This document shows, piece after piece, positions 44,928 to 57,395 of a stretch of DNA of 64,000 bases. Made by a program: the position numbers and the translations under genes. The stretch is from Armigeres subalbatus (Eukaryota > Arthropoda > Insecta > Diptera > Culicidae): contig NC_085140.1 in assembly GCF_024139115.2 (NCBI RefSeq), forward strand, positions 315,335,259 through 315,399,258. The letters run 5' to 3'. The first letter of the stretch is position 1. Every line of letters starts with the position of its first letter. The notes beneath the pieces were generated by a model. The model had not been told where the DNA came from and made no database searches. It saw only the letters and a list, made by a program, of their open reading frames with translations.

Positions 44928-46750
44928 GCGGCAGTACACATTTTTGACATTTAACACTTAACATTTATTGCATCTTACAGACTAGACATTTAGGCTTGCT
45001 ATTCAATACGGCGATCCAATTTTAACTAACTAATGATGATGGATTTCCCGGGTGATGGGTTCGTGCTGCTGTTTCATCCCTTCGCCAGTTACGTAGCCAG
45101 TGACCGACCTCAAAAAGGGGTGGGGAGCTTATTGGTGCGTTCTTCAACAACCACTTTGAATGGAAGATAGTTGATTCGAGACGAATTTCCTCAAAATGAC
45201 AGAAAATTTTATGATGGTGTGCAGTGGCGCTGAGGGTGGGACAGGTAGGACATGTACTACGCATGAATTTTCCTGGGTGGGACAGTCAAAGCATTGTCCT
45301 ACCCATGATTATATTAAGAACATATGAAGTCGTTCGATGGTAATAATTTTTGTGTTAACAGAAGGTTATTTTAAAGCTAATCAGAGTCCAAACAATAATC
45401 ATAGATGTTTTTGGGATCCTTAAACAATAGGCTGATTGTTCTTTAGGACCTCAGGAACTTTATAATCCCTAAAGCGCTCAAAGATGTCTAAATTTTACTT
45501 CTCAGACTTTAAACGTTTTACAGAGGTAAAATAGAAGTTGTTGAAATATGCGAATGAATTTTTTTTAGAAATTATGATAAAGCACGATTATCAGAAGACC
45601 AAGGAAAAAGTTTTATTCAAACTTTAATAAATCTATTGAAATTTGAGCAACCAGAAACATACCGAAGTCTGATCTAAATCTGATCCGTAAGGGATTCTGA
45701 GCTCCTAAAGCAGATTATTTGGCAATGATTCGATTTTTTGGTAGTGTGATTTATATCTAGATCCATCACATTTTCTATAATCCTAGCAGTTAACAATAAT
45801 TGTATTTTTTTTTCAAATTTCTGTAACGCCTGACTTCTTTTTGATACAAGAGAGATATTAGATAATCTATTATGGAAAGCAATATTTGTCCCAAAATCGA
45901 GGAAATTTTCTCAAATTATATAAATATTCTGGTCGTAAGAACTTTTCAAGTCCTGATTATTTATAAAATTGATTACATGGCGATGCGCCTTCTTTCATAG
46001 GGGCGTAACTGTATTGATCGATTCCTCTTAATCGATTTTATATTTTGTTAATAACTGTTGTTTCAAAAGCTACAACCGAGATTATTGATTCTGATACAAG
46101 ATACAATCATCATTTATCACATCAAACCATTAAATCATCGACAAACTAGCGCAATTCGGTACAATAATAAAAAGAAAACATCGACGAAGAGAAATCGATC
46201 TATACAGTTATGCCCCTATAAAACTAAGCGCGAGACATAACTTTCCCATAACGAAATGGATTTCTTATCAACATGGAACAGTTATGCCTTGAGTGGTAAG
46301 TACTAAATATAGTTAGAATGTGATCGATTTTTCATTACCAGAATTGTTGCCCAATGCGGAGACAAGCTCAGTAGTGTAGTGTCTATAGTTTCTGCCTATA
46401 AGCAGGAGGTCATGCTTGATGATGATGTTGAAGAGTGCCTTGCTTTCATCTAAAAGGTAGTGATTAGTCTTAAGTCATTATTTGTGTTAACGGATGGAAG
46501 TGATGCTACTTCCATACAATAGTCTACCCAAGTACTGTACCGCTCATAAAAAAAATCTACTCTTCCGCTCATTTTTGGTCGCAAAAAACATACCTCCAGA
46601 AAAAAGCTACTTCGATATTTTTTAAAATTTGTTCGCCACGTGCTTTTTGTACTGCGGAGAAATTTTTCACATCTATGTGAGCCTTGGAAAGAGTAGGCTT
46701 GTAATACATACCTGCAAATTTATACGAATCGCTTAGTGTTACCGCTAATA

Positions 46751-46977
46751 GGGTAAGACACCCAGAAATCGCCCTCCCCCAGTTTTCGCCTACCGATTTT
46801 GAAATCTTCATTTCTCGAAAACCAGTTGCTTATACCTGTTAAAGTTCAAGTTTTTCATTTAATTATTAAACAGTTTTGAAAAACTTTAACTATTTTCCAC
46901 ACTCATTTTGCGAAAATGAAGATTTCAAAATCGGTGGGCGAAAACTGGGGGGTGGGCGATTTCTGGGTGTCTTACCC
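46751..46977. mobile_element. 227-bp TA-flanked MITE
   Basis: Both ends read GGGTAAGACACCCAGAAATC, with inverted similarity reaching GTTTTCGCC and GATTTTGAAATCTTCATTT. TA flanks it at 46749-46750 and 46978-46979. Confidence 0.88.
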
Positions 46978-47186
46978 TACCAGACTGTAGCCCATTTTCC
47001 ATTTGTCCTACCTACGACTCGGAACGTGGATGCGCCTTTGATGGTGTAGATAGCGGTCCAGCGGCATTAGTGATGGCCGTCAGCGATAGTTGCTGTAGAA
47101 ATTTTATATCCCACGTTAACGTCTCTAGGCATTCAGCGATAGAAAGTGGAAATTTCTTGCAAGATTCAGAAATTTGTTTGTAAGTA

Positions 47187-48000
47187 GGGTAAGACGGTAT
47201 AATGCGCCCCACCTGGCCAAAACGCCCCCCTTTGATTTCTAGAAAACTATAACTATTTAAGGGTCAAAATCAGTTGGTATCCATAATTATTTGTAAACCC
47301 ATCATACTATGTGAATGTGGAAGTATTTTTGTACTACACAATGAAAATAATAGCAAAATACAAAAAGTTATAGTTTTGATGTAACTTTTAATGTTTGTTC
47401 GCTCAACATTCTGGAGCGACTCTGGCGTACTGTCCGCAAAACTTGCACTGGAACACTCAGTTGAGCAACAAAATAACTTTTCTCAGTGGCTAATATGATA
47501 TAAAATTGCTTCCATCTTCAAAAATGTAACGATTTTCGAAAACATGTTTCACTGGCCAAAACGCCCCAGTGTAGGCAGGACGATATGCCCTTACCAACTG
47601 GACACAAGCGCAGCGAGCCTGCAGCGGTTGCTTCCAAATTGTATGGAAAATATTGAAATATAATTCACACCTGCTTAAATGGACTTATGTTGATTTTTTA
47701 ATGTCAAGCACATAAGGATTTGTAGCCTTTTTGTAATGGGATTAATAAAACACTAATGAAGGGCTATGAAATGTCTTTGGTTACGGTTTTGCCCAGGAAC
47801 TTTTTGAAATTCATTTTGTCACGACTCTTAAAAAAAGCTTTATTACGTGTTATCTGTAATATTTTTATATGACTATTCACGGGCAATGCATTCGCGACTT
47901 CCTGGACTACCAAATAACACAAAGTTTGCATAAATTGCGTTGAAAAGTAAAAAGTTAACGAGGAGTTGCCTTAGGGGGGGCATATTATACCGTCTTACCC
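47187..48000. mobile_element. 814-bp TA-flanked element
   Basis: The left end, GGGTAAGACGGTATAATGCG, and the inverse of the right end, GGGTAAGACGGTATAATATG, match. TA flanks it at 47185-47186 and 48001-48002. It shares its first nine bases with the 46751 element. The interior has no transposase frame. Confidence 0.88.
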
Positions 48001-48181
48001 TAATGTTGAAAGAGCCGCATGATTGACTATAAATCTGACATTTTTTTACTTAATTATAAGAAATCTGCTTCCAACCGCTTCGAATCATCATGTGGCCGTC
48101 GTCAGCAGCACCTGAATAAAGTTTTCTCGCAACATTCGTACTAGACCGTACTATCCCTTATTGTTCCTCGTACTTGCTTAA

Positions 48182-49488
48182 CCTTTTGTCTGTGCTCTGG
48201 GGTCAATATGACCCCAGGCCACTTTGAGTGGCTGCCATTTTTTAAGTTTTCAACCGATTCTCCTAATTTTTGGTAGTTTAGTAAAACTCGCCGAGATCTG
48301 TCTCCTAGGTGCAAATTCGCTTGAAAAATCTTGAAAATATGCGCTACAGTGTCCTTTTTTCAAAAAACTTACGTTGTCTGTGCTCTGGGGTCAAATTGAC
48401 CCCAAATTGAAATTGCTATAACTATTTTAATGTTTGGCCAATTTTGGATTTTTGGGGCTGTTTCGAAAGATAATTTAATCATCTTTCAGGTCGTTACCAA
48501 AGATTGACTTTAGGTGGGCGGGTACATCGCGGGGAGGGGTTTTCGTAAAAAAGGGTACAAAAACAGTGATTTTTTATGCTTATTTTATTATATCTGAAAA
48601 TCCTACCCATTTTGGACTGCATCTTTTCAAAAAGGTTATGCAAGAAGGCGTCTGCTTTGACATGAGACATTGATTAGTTTAGCGCTTGGTCGCCAGGTGG
48701 CGGTATATTTGAATTCATTATTTTAGACTACTCAAGTAACTCCGATGTATGGAATTTTCCTCATTGTAAATATTCTTATCGCACAATTTTGAAATTTGTA
48801 AAGATGACGTCTGTAACAAAGTTCGTCTGGTGGAAATAGACTGTCATGTGACGGAATAAATAATAAGGAAATTTACAAATAGGCGGCGCTAGTGTACTTG
48901 CAATATTCTTGCATACATGAAATATTGCTTTAGCTTGAGATCCCTCATACCTACACCCAAGTTGTATTCGACAACATTGTTCAGGATGTCCAGCACTACA
49001 AAGCGGTGCTCAATATAATGAGCACTTCTTCCCATTTTTTAATTTGTGCGATAAGAATATTTACACTGAGGAGAATTCTATATATCGGAATATCTTGAGT
49101 AGTCTAAAATAATGAATTCAAATATACCAAAACCTGGCGGCCGAGTTCTAAACTTATCAACGCCTCATGCCACAGAAAATGCATTCTTGAATAGCCTTTT
49201 TATAACAGCTGCAGTTCAAACTGGGTAGGATTTTCGCATACAAGTAACCTAACCATGCAACATCATTGTTTTTGTACCCTTGTTCACTAAAACCCCTCCC
49301 CGCGATGTACCCGCCCACCTATAGTCAATCTTTGACAAACGACCTGAAAGATGATTAAATTATTTTTCGAAACAGCCCAAAAAATCAAAAATTGGCCAAA
49401 CATTAAAAAACTTATAGCAATTTCAATTTGGGGTCAATTTGACCCCAGAGCACAGACAACGTAAGTTTTTTTGAGCACAGACAGAAGG
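48182..49488. mobile_element. piggyBac-like palindromic MITE, TTAA target
   Basis: The ends are CCTTTTGTCTGTGCTC and the inverse CCTTCTGTCTGTGCTC, with TTAA on both sides (48178-48181 and 49489-49492). The interior is a giant inverted repeat with arms of about 550-600 bp each. Shared blocks include GTACATCGCGGGGAGGGG and TAGACTACTCAAG. TGGGGTCAA-TTGACCCCA subterminal palindromes occur at both ends. The left side has about 150 bp extra, containing a second copy of the end motif. There is no transposase. Confidence 0.88.
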
Positions 49489-49639
49489 TTAAGCTCGCTC
49501 AACCCAATACTCACTTCCGCAGAGGAATAGAAGTCTGAAGGAACCAATCTACCAACGAAACAACTGAAAACGTATGAAAGCAGCGAGTTCTACACGGAAT
49601 GGCTGGAAATGAAACCAATTGGTACCCAGATCTTCTAAT

Positions 49640-50350
49640 TCAATTCAATCATTTATTGTATAATCAAGTTCATTCGGGTTGGACGAAACTAGATTGGGCT
49701 TAGGCTAAACCTGGGAAACTATTCATGGCCATGATTATAATGTTTCCACGTACCTGCGCAGGATTTTCGTAGCGATGGCGGGATTCCGGCGGGTGCCGAA
49801 GACGGAGGGCTTTCCGGTGGGGTGCCGAAGACGGTGGCTTTCCGCTGGGGTGCCGAAGATGCTGACTTTTTTGGGCGACGTGCCAAAGATGGGGAACTTT
49901 ACGGCGGGGTGCCGAACTGTCCGACGGGGACGATGACGATTTGTTTGACCGTGCTGGTGACGTCGGTGTCTCCGGAGCGTCGAGTTACCGCCGGCTTGCC
50001 AGTGGACGATCGCTGCTCCACAAGATGGCGGTGTGAGCTCGTGCGCAAATGGCCGAATTCACCGGGCGAGGACTAAAAGGAAGCTACGAAAATAAGCGAC
50101 GTACGGGGACCGTGCTCTCGGAACCTGACTACCGAGGGTTGTAGCTTACGGGTGGTTCTACGACAGTTTTTGGCGACTGTCGGGTCAGATTCGCTCGGCT
50201 GACTGGCGAACTTCACTTCCCTCCTTTTAGCTACCTCGGAAGGCGGGCCTTAGCGAACACACGAGCTCGAATGGTCGCTCTGCAACCCTCAACAAAATCG
50301 ACGGGAACCCAAAACTGACTGCTGTTCGCTTTCCGAATTCCAGCCCGTAC
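49640..50350. other. G+C-rich block with ~36-bp tandem units, possible LTR
   Basis: Four diverged units with GGGGTGCCGAAGACGG lie at about 49790-49920. The low edge (TTCAATTCAATCATTTATTG) contains the complement of AATAAA. This is compatible with a polyadenylation region of an element on the - strand. The composition stands out sharply, but no ends or duplication were found. The flanks 49493-49639 and 50351-50785 show nothing. Confidence 0.35.
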
Positions 50351-50787
50351 AAAAAAACGCCTATGCGCTTTTTTTTTTTTCAAATTATTCCTCCGCCAAA
50401 TGGAATAGAATCACGTAATCGTCAGGCGCACTGACGGAAAATAAGCTGTATCTTCGACAGACTTTGAAGGTGCACACGTTTCACTTTAAAAGTATTATTT
50501 ACAAAACTCGGAACTAAAAAACCGCGATACTTCTACTCCTCTAGTGCGAGCAAAAATGCACCAGCTTAAGGATTCTATCCTTCAGGAAACCTTGAAGGAC
50601 AATTGATTATTATTCCAGATTTTCAAATGGGGATAGCAGTTTGGCGCATTCCTAGATTTGAGCAAATGGTTGAAAACGAGATCTATACTTTCAGGAGCCA
50701 TTGCTGCACACACTGAAGCTGTATACCACTTTGTTTAGTCAAGACCCAAACCGTACGAAACATTTCACATCCCTAAACAGTCAAGTA

Positions 50788-51441
50788 GGGGAAGTGCGGG
50801 TAGCACGCCCCTAGGGGTCGAAACGCGACACCCTTGAATAAGGCTAAATATCGCCATTGTGATTATTTTCAATAGTCTATACGATAAAGCAATGGAAAAT
50901 ATTGCTATTGGATACATACATTTCATGATTTTACTCTAATTATACATGAAAAACTCGAAAAAACGATTTTTGCATGTTTTGATGCAATTTTGGCTCGGTG
51001 GCATTTAGTCTTTCTATCACTGTTATACATTCATAAATTAAAAATTAAGCCATGAACTATGCTGCTTACTCGTATTCTTTATGTTCCACACGAAATCGTC
51101 GTCGTCTTAATACGATTTTATGGGCCCTCAAACTTCTAAGGTTGCTGTGGGGCAGTACGCCCATGCTCATTTCGTATGACCGAAACAGCTGATACATTCG
51201 GTTAATTCCCTCAATTAAAATGAAAACCAGTACGATGAGCACATGTGCCCCATCCACTGGCGGATGCTTTTTAAAAATCCAATTTCTGTACAATAATATG
51301 ATAAATTAGATACCTGTCACCGGAAATCAGTAGCAGATAAGCTGTTCTTCAGTTTGCGCTGGTGAAAACTGTCTGAACTGGTGGTTTTCATTGATGAAAA
51401 CGGCATTTTCCTTAACATGGACGTCCTACCCCCTGTTCTCC
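50788..51441. mobile_element. TA-flanked element of the GGGGAA type
   Basis: The left end, GGGGAAGTGCGGGTAGCACG, and the inverse of the right end, GGAGAACAGGGGGTAGGACG, match in 15 of 20. TA flanks it at 50786-50787 and 51442-51443. It is diverged and has no coding capacity. Confidence 0.65.
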
Positions 51442-51794
51442 TACTCAGGCAAAGACGGGGTGTATTTTGGTCTCACTTTGGACTTTGATTCGTCAATCCG
51501 ACATAACGAATTCTAGCATTGTTTTGTTTAAAAAGATGCAAACGTCTAAAGCTAAATTAATTCAAATGAAATAAAATATATACTGAAAAGAACAAAAATA
51601 ATTAATTTACAAAAATTAAGCTTCAATTCAATCTAAATGTATTATTTTTTTAAATTTAATTACAATAATAAAAACTTATTTCAAAATTAATTTACAATTG
51701 ATTTTGCTTAAAAAATAAAAACGACTAAAGCTTTTGAATTACTTTTAAATTTAACTCACAATATCTGTCGAACGTCACAAAGTATGACCCGTTC

Positions 51795-52115
51795 GATCAA
51801 GTGGAATTTTCGGCCATATGGACCGTTTAGCCAAATGATATTTACGGACAAATGGTCCTTTCTGCCAAACGATCATTTCAGTCAAACGGCATTTTCAACC
51901 AAATGATCTGTTCGGCCACACGAATTTTTCGATCGAATGGCATTTGTGGCAACATGACTTGTTCGGCCAAATGGACCTCTGCCTAATGGTTTGTTCGGCT
52001 AGACTTATTCAGTTTTGGCCTATAGTTTGTTCGACCAATTGACAAACAACTTTCGGCCAAGTGGCTTTCAGGCCAAATTTCTTGCCGCCGTATGTCGCCG
52101 CCAAATGGCCCTTCC
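51795..52115. repeat. ~20-bp array with TTCGGCCAAATGG core
   Basis: About 15 diverged units. The right edge is the inverse of the left edge of the array at 42866, so both belong to one family. The stretches 51444-51794 and 52116-53149 show no supported feature. Confidence 0.7.
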
Positions 52116-53149
52116 CTGTTTTGTAGATAATCCTCTGCCAGTCGAAGCAAAGAGAAGCGATTATATCCCACGATATACGATATACGTACGATTCAAAGGC
52201 GTAGACAAACTGGAAATTTTTATATCAAGAGAAAACTAAATTAGCGTAAACAAAATACGATCAAGCACATTGAAGTGAAATATAATCTTTTCAACAAACT
52301 AGGTATCGCACGCTTTCAGACGCAAATGACTCAACATGCAAGATCCACCGAATACGTGAGGTAAGGACTGAACCGGAAGTAATGATTTTTCGACTCTGAC
52401 GTTATTGTTCTAAGCAAACAGAGTCCAACTGATCATTTCGTACTCTTAGTGCACAAGTAAAGAACAATGATTATTGTGATTCCCGCCAATTTGACTCAAA
52501 AATGCTAAAGGAACTTTATTAATATTCGTTTTTTATTTGAATTCAAAAATCAATAATATCATATCATTGTAAAAAATGTATCTGCTACAAAGTACTTTGA
52601 AAATACCTAAATGTTTGTTTTGTACGATTCTGAAAAGATTTTGGTACATTAAAAACAGTTTTAGTTCTTAAAAGAGTAAGTTCGGGATTCGGGTTAAAAA
52701 AAACTCATCTTGATTTACATCGACGAAACTATGGACATTCTCTGAGGGGGAAAAACCTATAATGCTGCTGCATTAATATTGTATAATAAATTCCCTATCC
52801 CCATTAAATATTGTTTCAAATCAGCCGTTTGGTTCGTATATAATATTTGCAGACAGCTCTTACGTTTTAAAGAAAAATTCCATTGAAATAAAAAAAAACT
52901 ATCCACCGCCAAACATTCATAATCAATTTTGTATCATCTATGGTGCACTAAAAAGTCACCAGTTCCAACAATCCACAACTTTGTTTCCAATTTCCGCGTT
53001 CCGATTGCTACAAAGTTTCACGAAACAGAATCCACTCATCCGAAATCAAATTTCCAACAAATCTTTCTCAAACATTTTTTGTTCCTTCTCAACTTTCTCC
53101 TATTCCGCAGTTTCCGGATTCCATAGCCGTCACGAATCCAAAGAGTGAG

Positions 53150-54202
53150 CAACCAACTTTTCCCAACGAACAACTAGAACGGGTTGATCACTTCACACCA
53201 TCTGCCATTACACGGAGGGCTGCTCCTCTGGAGCTCTTCAACGCCAACTCAATGCCGTGTGACTGCGATTCCAGGCTGCATCCTTCACTCTGCATTCCAC
53301 ATCACGAATAAAAACATTACCCCGGGAAAGGCGAACAGTCCGATTGTGCATTTGCGCTTATGTTTTTTTGTCCCTAATTCGAACCCCACAAAACGTACTG
53401 TTGACGGGAAAACGACCCACTGAGTGATTCACCCTTGCCAGTTCCAATCGCGTTGGCGGGAAAACTACACAGCGCAAAAGTATCGCCATCAAGTGGAGTC
53501 GTTGTTTGAATTCTAAAAATACTCACGTGTTCCTTCGCATCTTGGAGTGGGTCCCGCTTGTGGCACAGGGGATGAGAAAAACGTTGCAGTTGTTGTTCAG
53601 TGAATGGACTCCTGATGGGAGTTGAATTTTTCGCAAAACTCTCTCGTGCCCTGCCGCCGACGCCACCGTCCCCACAAAGTTACCATCAGATCGGTGGTGT
53701 TTCTGCTGTTCGTACATGCGGAAGGCAAGTAGTTTGTGGGTATCCGCTGTAAACGACCTGGGTGACAACTGAGCTTTGAAAACAAACCCTGGTCCTGGTA
53801 GTGGTAGAAGTTGTACTCTCGAAACTCGTTTCAATTCGAAAGATTGTGAATAAAAAAGTGAGATTTCAAGCCACAAAGCGACCGCCTCAGGGTAAACGAA
53901 AGCAAAATCGTGTGTTTGTGGAATGTAATATAGATGTGCGAAATTCTCCGGCTGGTTTGTTAGAAGATAAAACGTGTGGAAAACCCAGTGCTTGCAGGGA
54001 GCGAAAACTGTCGCAAGGGAAGGAAGTGCATCCACGCAATTCATCGTGCAGAATCATCAACGGATCCGGCTCTCAATGAAAGGAGATTAAAATGTATGTG
54101 CTGATGAAAGTTTAAGTGAAAAAGTTTTTCCTCATTTCCTTGTGAATCGGATTGTGTCGGGACTTTGGTTTTGTTGGGCGAAAACGTGAATACAAATGTG
54201 CG
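53150..54202 (+). other. Candidate host promoter and first exon, donor at 54203
   Basis: This repeat-free, comparatively G+C-rich stretch ends ...AATACAAATGTGCG followed by GTAAGAATTG, a good splice donor at 54203. The exon would be mainly 5'UTR. The frame at 53801-54079 closes before the donor. The last ATG (54196), joined to the next acceptor, stops after 16 codons, so this exon does not supply the start for the exon at 54655. It may be an alternative leader. The overlapping - strand frame at 53523-54044 (173 codons) has no recognisable motif. Confidence 0.35.
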
Positions 54203-54654
54203 GTAAGAATTGTAAACCATGCATAAAACATTCTTTTTGTTTTAATTTCTTCATGTACAGAATTTTTATACTTATTCCGTAGTTCCATATGATTTTCGAA
54301 ATCCTTTCATAGGACTCCTGGAATTTTTAATTGTTACAAAAGAGTGTAGAAATGCTTTACAGGGTACTCGCAAACCTTCCACAAGATTCTGGGAATGCTT
54401 CTGCAAGATTCCTGGTACTCTCCCACAATTTACGAATCTTAAAATTCTGTTTGGTAGTTTTTCGCAATCCTACCATTTGATTTTTTTTTGCTCTACCGCT
54501 TCTGTATTTTCTATTTTCTAAGAATCCTACTAAATTGGTGTCAATTTACATGTTGTCTATCTTCTTAGATTTTCTACGATTTATGTACCTTTCGTAAAGT
54601 TGCAAATGCTCCGGTTTGTTGACGAATTTGCCATCTTTTTTCTCCCAATTGCAG

Positions 54655-55123
54655 AAATCCTCTCCTGTCAGCAGCTTCGAGCGACCAGCTTTGCCAGCTA
54701 GTGCAACTTCCACAGCTCCTTGCATATTTAATCATCTGTGTAAACATCATAAATATAGACAGCCATCCAGCCATCGTCTCGCCGGACTGCGACCGGGACA
54801 AATCCGACTAAATCAACTAGGGACAAAGTGGACGCGACACGCCGGAAGTGCTCATGCTGGTACTGTGCAATACTTGCCATCCCGTACCGATTCTGAATCC
54901 CACCAAACGACTCAAAACTATAACGAAACAGTGCTGAAAATAAAACGATTTGTACCTAAAAGACAACCCAGTGCTGATGGCTTAGTTGCGAAACAGTTCA
55001 ACTGGAGTCTTCATTCGGAGGAGGATATTCCACAACCGGCATCTCATTGGTCCGGAGAAGCAACCGATGTGTACGGATTTGCGGCCGGCCGGAGTTGGAA
55101 CAACTCATTAAATAAAGAACGAG
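54655..55123 (+). CDS. Candidate internal coding exon of an unknown host gene
   Basis: A polypyrimidine tract and acceptor (TTTTTTCTCCCAATTGCAG, ending 54654) precede 469 bp that stay open in one frame. A consensus donor, GAG followed by GTAAGTTG, follows at 55124. The predicted piece, about 156 residues, begins KSSPVSSFERPALPAS and includes TVLKIKRFVPKRQPSADG and QFNWSLHSEEDIPQPASHWS. It is polar, low in hydrophobic runs and without a domain I recognise. It contains no suitable ATG, so the start must lie upstream. The first exon ending at 14280 (ATG AAA AAA) would join in phase. The exon ends one base into a codon. Confidence 0.5.
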
Positions 55124-55719
55124 GTAAGTTGATAAGAGCATCAAAAAACTTTTTGATAGTTTTACGGTCGGGTGCCCCGATGGTATTTCATTGCTTTCGG
55201 GAAATGCTCGCTCAGGGTGTACGGGATTGCGATATGACCTATAGGGATAAATTTTGATGGTTGGGAAATTTTTCCATGCGAGTAACCGGAGTTCGACCCA
55301 GTTTGAGGGGGTGCAGATTTATAACGAAGATAAATAAGTTGCTCTCGGGCGGAGTCGGTTCCGTGTGTGGAAAGTTGAATATAACCGCCGGAGTGAGTGG
55401 AGGGTGCATGGATTTATGAGGGGAACTTGCGAACAAGTGCAAACGGGATAAGGGGATGAGAAGGTTCTAAATCTATTGAAATTTGTTCCGAGAGGGTGAA
55501 CGTTGCTAATGGCTGCAGTAAATTATGCTAAACTAACTGATAACTCTTGCAGCTGGGTTATGATAAACGAATACTGCTCTGAGGATGACCTCTGATTCCG
55601 GTACACTCATGCCAGCAGAAGCAAATGGCACTTCTTAGAATTTTTGTTGTCTGTTAAAAGGGGAATACTACGAGACCTCGCAGATTTCACAATTCATTCA
55701 CAAGGATATTCTGTCAGAA

Positions 55720-56830
55720 GCCAAAAAAAATTTCATATTCTCTCAAAAATTGTTTCGAAAGCCTCTTCAATCTTTTTCCACGGCAATTCCTCCGAAAATT
55801 AAATTCTCCAAGTATTTTTTTCTGGAATTCCTTAATAAATACGTTTACAAATTCCTTTAGAAACTTCTCTGGAAATATTCCCAAAATTCCGTTAGAAATT
55901 TTTCTAGGAATTCCTCTACAAAGTTCTCCAAAAAAAATTCTGAAATTCTTCGCAAGCACATGCTGAAAGTTATTAGATTATTAGATATATTAGAAACGCA
56001 TTCGAGAGTCCCTCAACGAATTCCACTGAGAATTGCCTCAATTGCCGATTCCCCCAGAAGTTCTTCCTAGGGGTTGTTTCAAGCTATCTAAGAAATTACT
56101 TTGTATATTCCTTTGGAAATTCCTCCAGGATTTCTTTAAAAATAACTACAGGAAATACTCCGAAAATCACCCATCAATTCTTCAGGAAATGCCTTTGCCT
56201 CGCCCAGAGTACTTCTAGAAGTTCCCATAGGAATTTCGCCGAAAATTCCCTCCAAAAGTCTGGAAATTTTCCAGGGAATTTCTCTTACAAGAATTCTCTA
56301 CAAATTCTCCCAAAAATATTTCAAAAACTTTCACGAACCCCCACCGGAAATTTCCTTCGCAATTGCTTCGGAAACTTTCCTCAGAACGCTATGGAAATTA
56401 CCCACCCAATTTATCCTGTGTTTATTTGCAATTTCCTCTCTGAATTCCACAAAAAATAGCCCATAAATTCTTACCAATTCCCTTCGCCAGGAGTGGCTCC
56501 AAAATCTAAATAAATACTCAGTGACTGATATTCATTCGAAAATGGGCGGTGAAAATCCGAATATAAATATGTTTAGGAATGAGGTGACAAAGAAGTCCGA
56601 TAGGCTTCATCAAAAATAATCGATTATTCAAAGCTCTGCTCAGGAATATCAGCAAGAATTTCCACCCGGTATCTCGGGAATACTTCAGAAATTCTCTCAG
56701 GACTTCCCAAATAATTCTCTGGTAGAAATTTCTCATGAAGATCCCCCAGAAAATCCTTTAAAACCACCCAGGAATTCCTTCAAAAATTCCCCACCAACCA
56801 TGTGCTTCCAAAAATTCCCCATTTCCATTT
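55720..56830. repeat. Degenerate AATTCCTCC-type minisatellite
   Basis: Loose units such as GAAATTCCTCCAGGAATTTC occur throughout, apart from a break at 56490-56630. It lies in the putative intron after the exon at 54655. The stretch 55124-55719 shows no feature. Confidence 0.55.
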
Positions 56831-56846
56831 CCGAAAATTCTAAAAG

Positions 56847-57080
56847 CGAATCACGTCATCCGTCGCCCAAACTATCCAACGGCAAACCTTCGAGTTCCGC
56901 CATCCGTCGACCCATTTTGGGCATCCGTCTACAAACCAGCAAGCCAAGCTTCCATTCAAGCAAAGCTAACGATCCTAGCGACGTCAACGAAGAGAATGCT
57001 CCGATTTTCGTCAGCGGCCAGCACGGCCGCTTTTATAAGAGAGATGAAGACAAATCTGCAAACAGACATCTGAAATTGTC
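56847..57080 (+). CDS. Candidate coding exon, end cut by the R1 LINE
   Basis: After TTCCATTTCCGAAAATTCTAAAAG (weak acceptor ending 56846) two + strand frames are open to about 57072. One reads RHPSPKLSNGKPSSSAIRRP and FVSGQHGRFYKRDEDKSAN. It looks natural but does not match the phase left by the exon at 54655 if this acceptor is used. The other is in phase and ends at a TGA at about 57070. The R1-clade LINE begins within a few bases downstream, and no donor is visible before it. Either the exon is terminal or the insertion broke it. Confidence 0.35.
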
Positions 57081-57395
57081 ACTCAGGGAGTGGGGTTGAC
57101 AGAAGGCCGACCCACTAAGCCCACCCAAGTAGCGGAAGGGTACTTGAGTTACCCTCTCTGCTAATACCCTGGTTCCCCCAGGAACTGCTTCCCAGCATTA
57201 CTTCTGGGGAATAGGCAGTACTTAATGAACTTGCTCATTCACGCTCACACAGGCACTCATCACGTATGAGACTTACTTGGGTGCTCTCTCTAACACATCT
57301 TCTGGCACACCCTGACACTCTCTCTGACGCACCATGTCAGTCTTACTTCGATGCTCACTACTAACATACCATGTGAGTGTAACTTGGGTGCTCAC

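Noticed and set aside
53523..54044. A 173-codon - strand gene
   Set aside because: No recognisable motif; it lies opposite the candidate leader exon and lacks clear signals.
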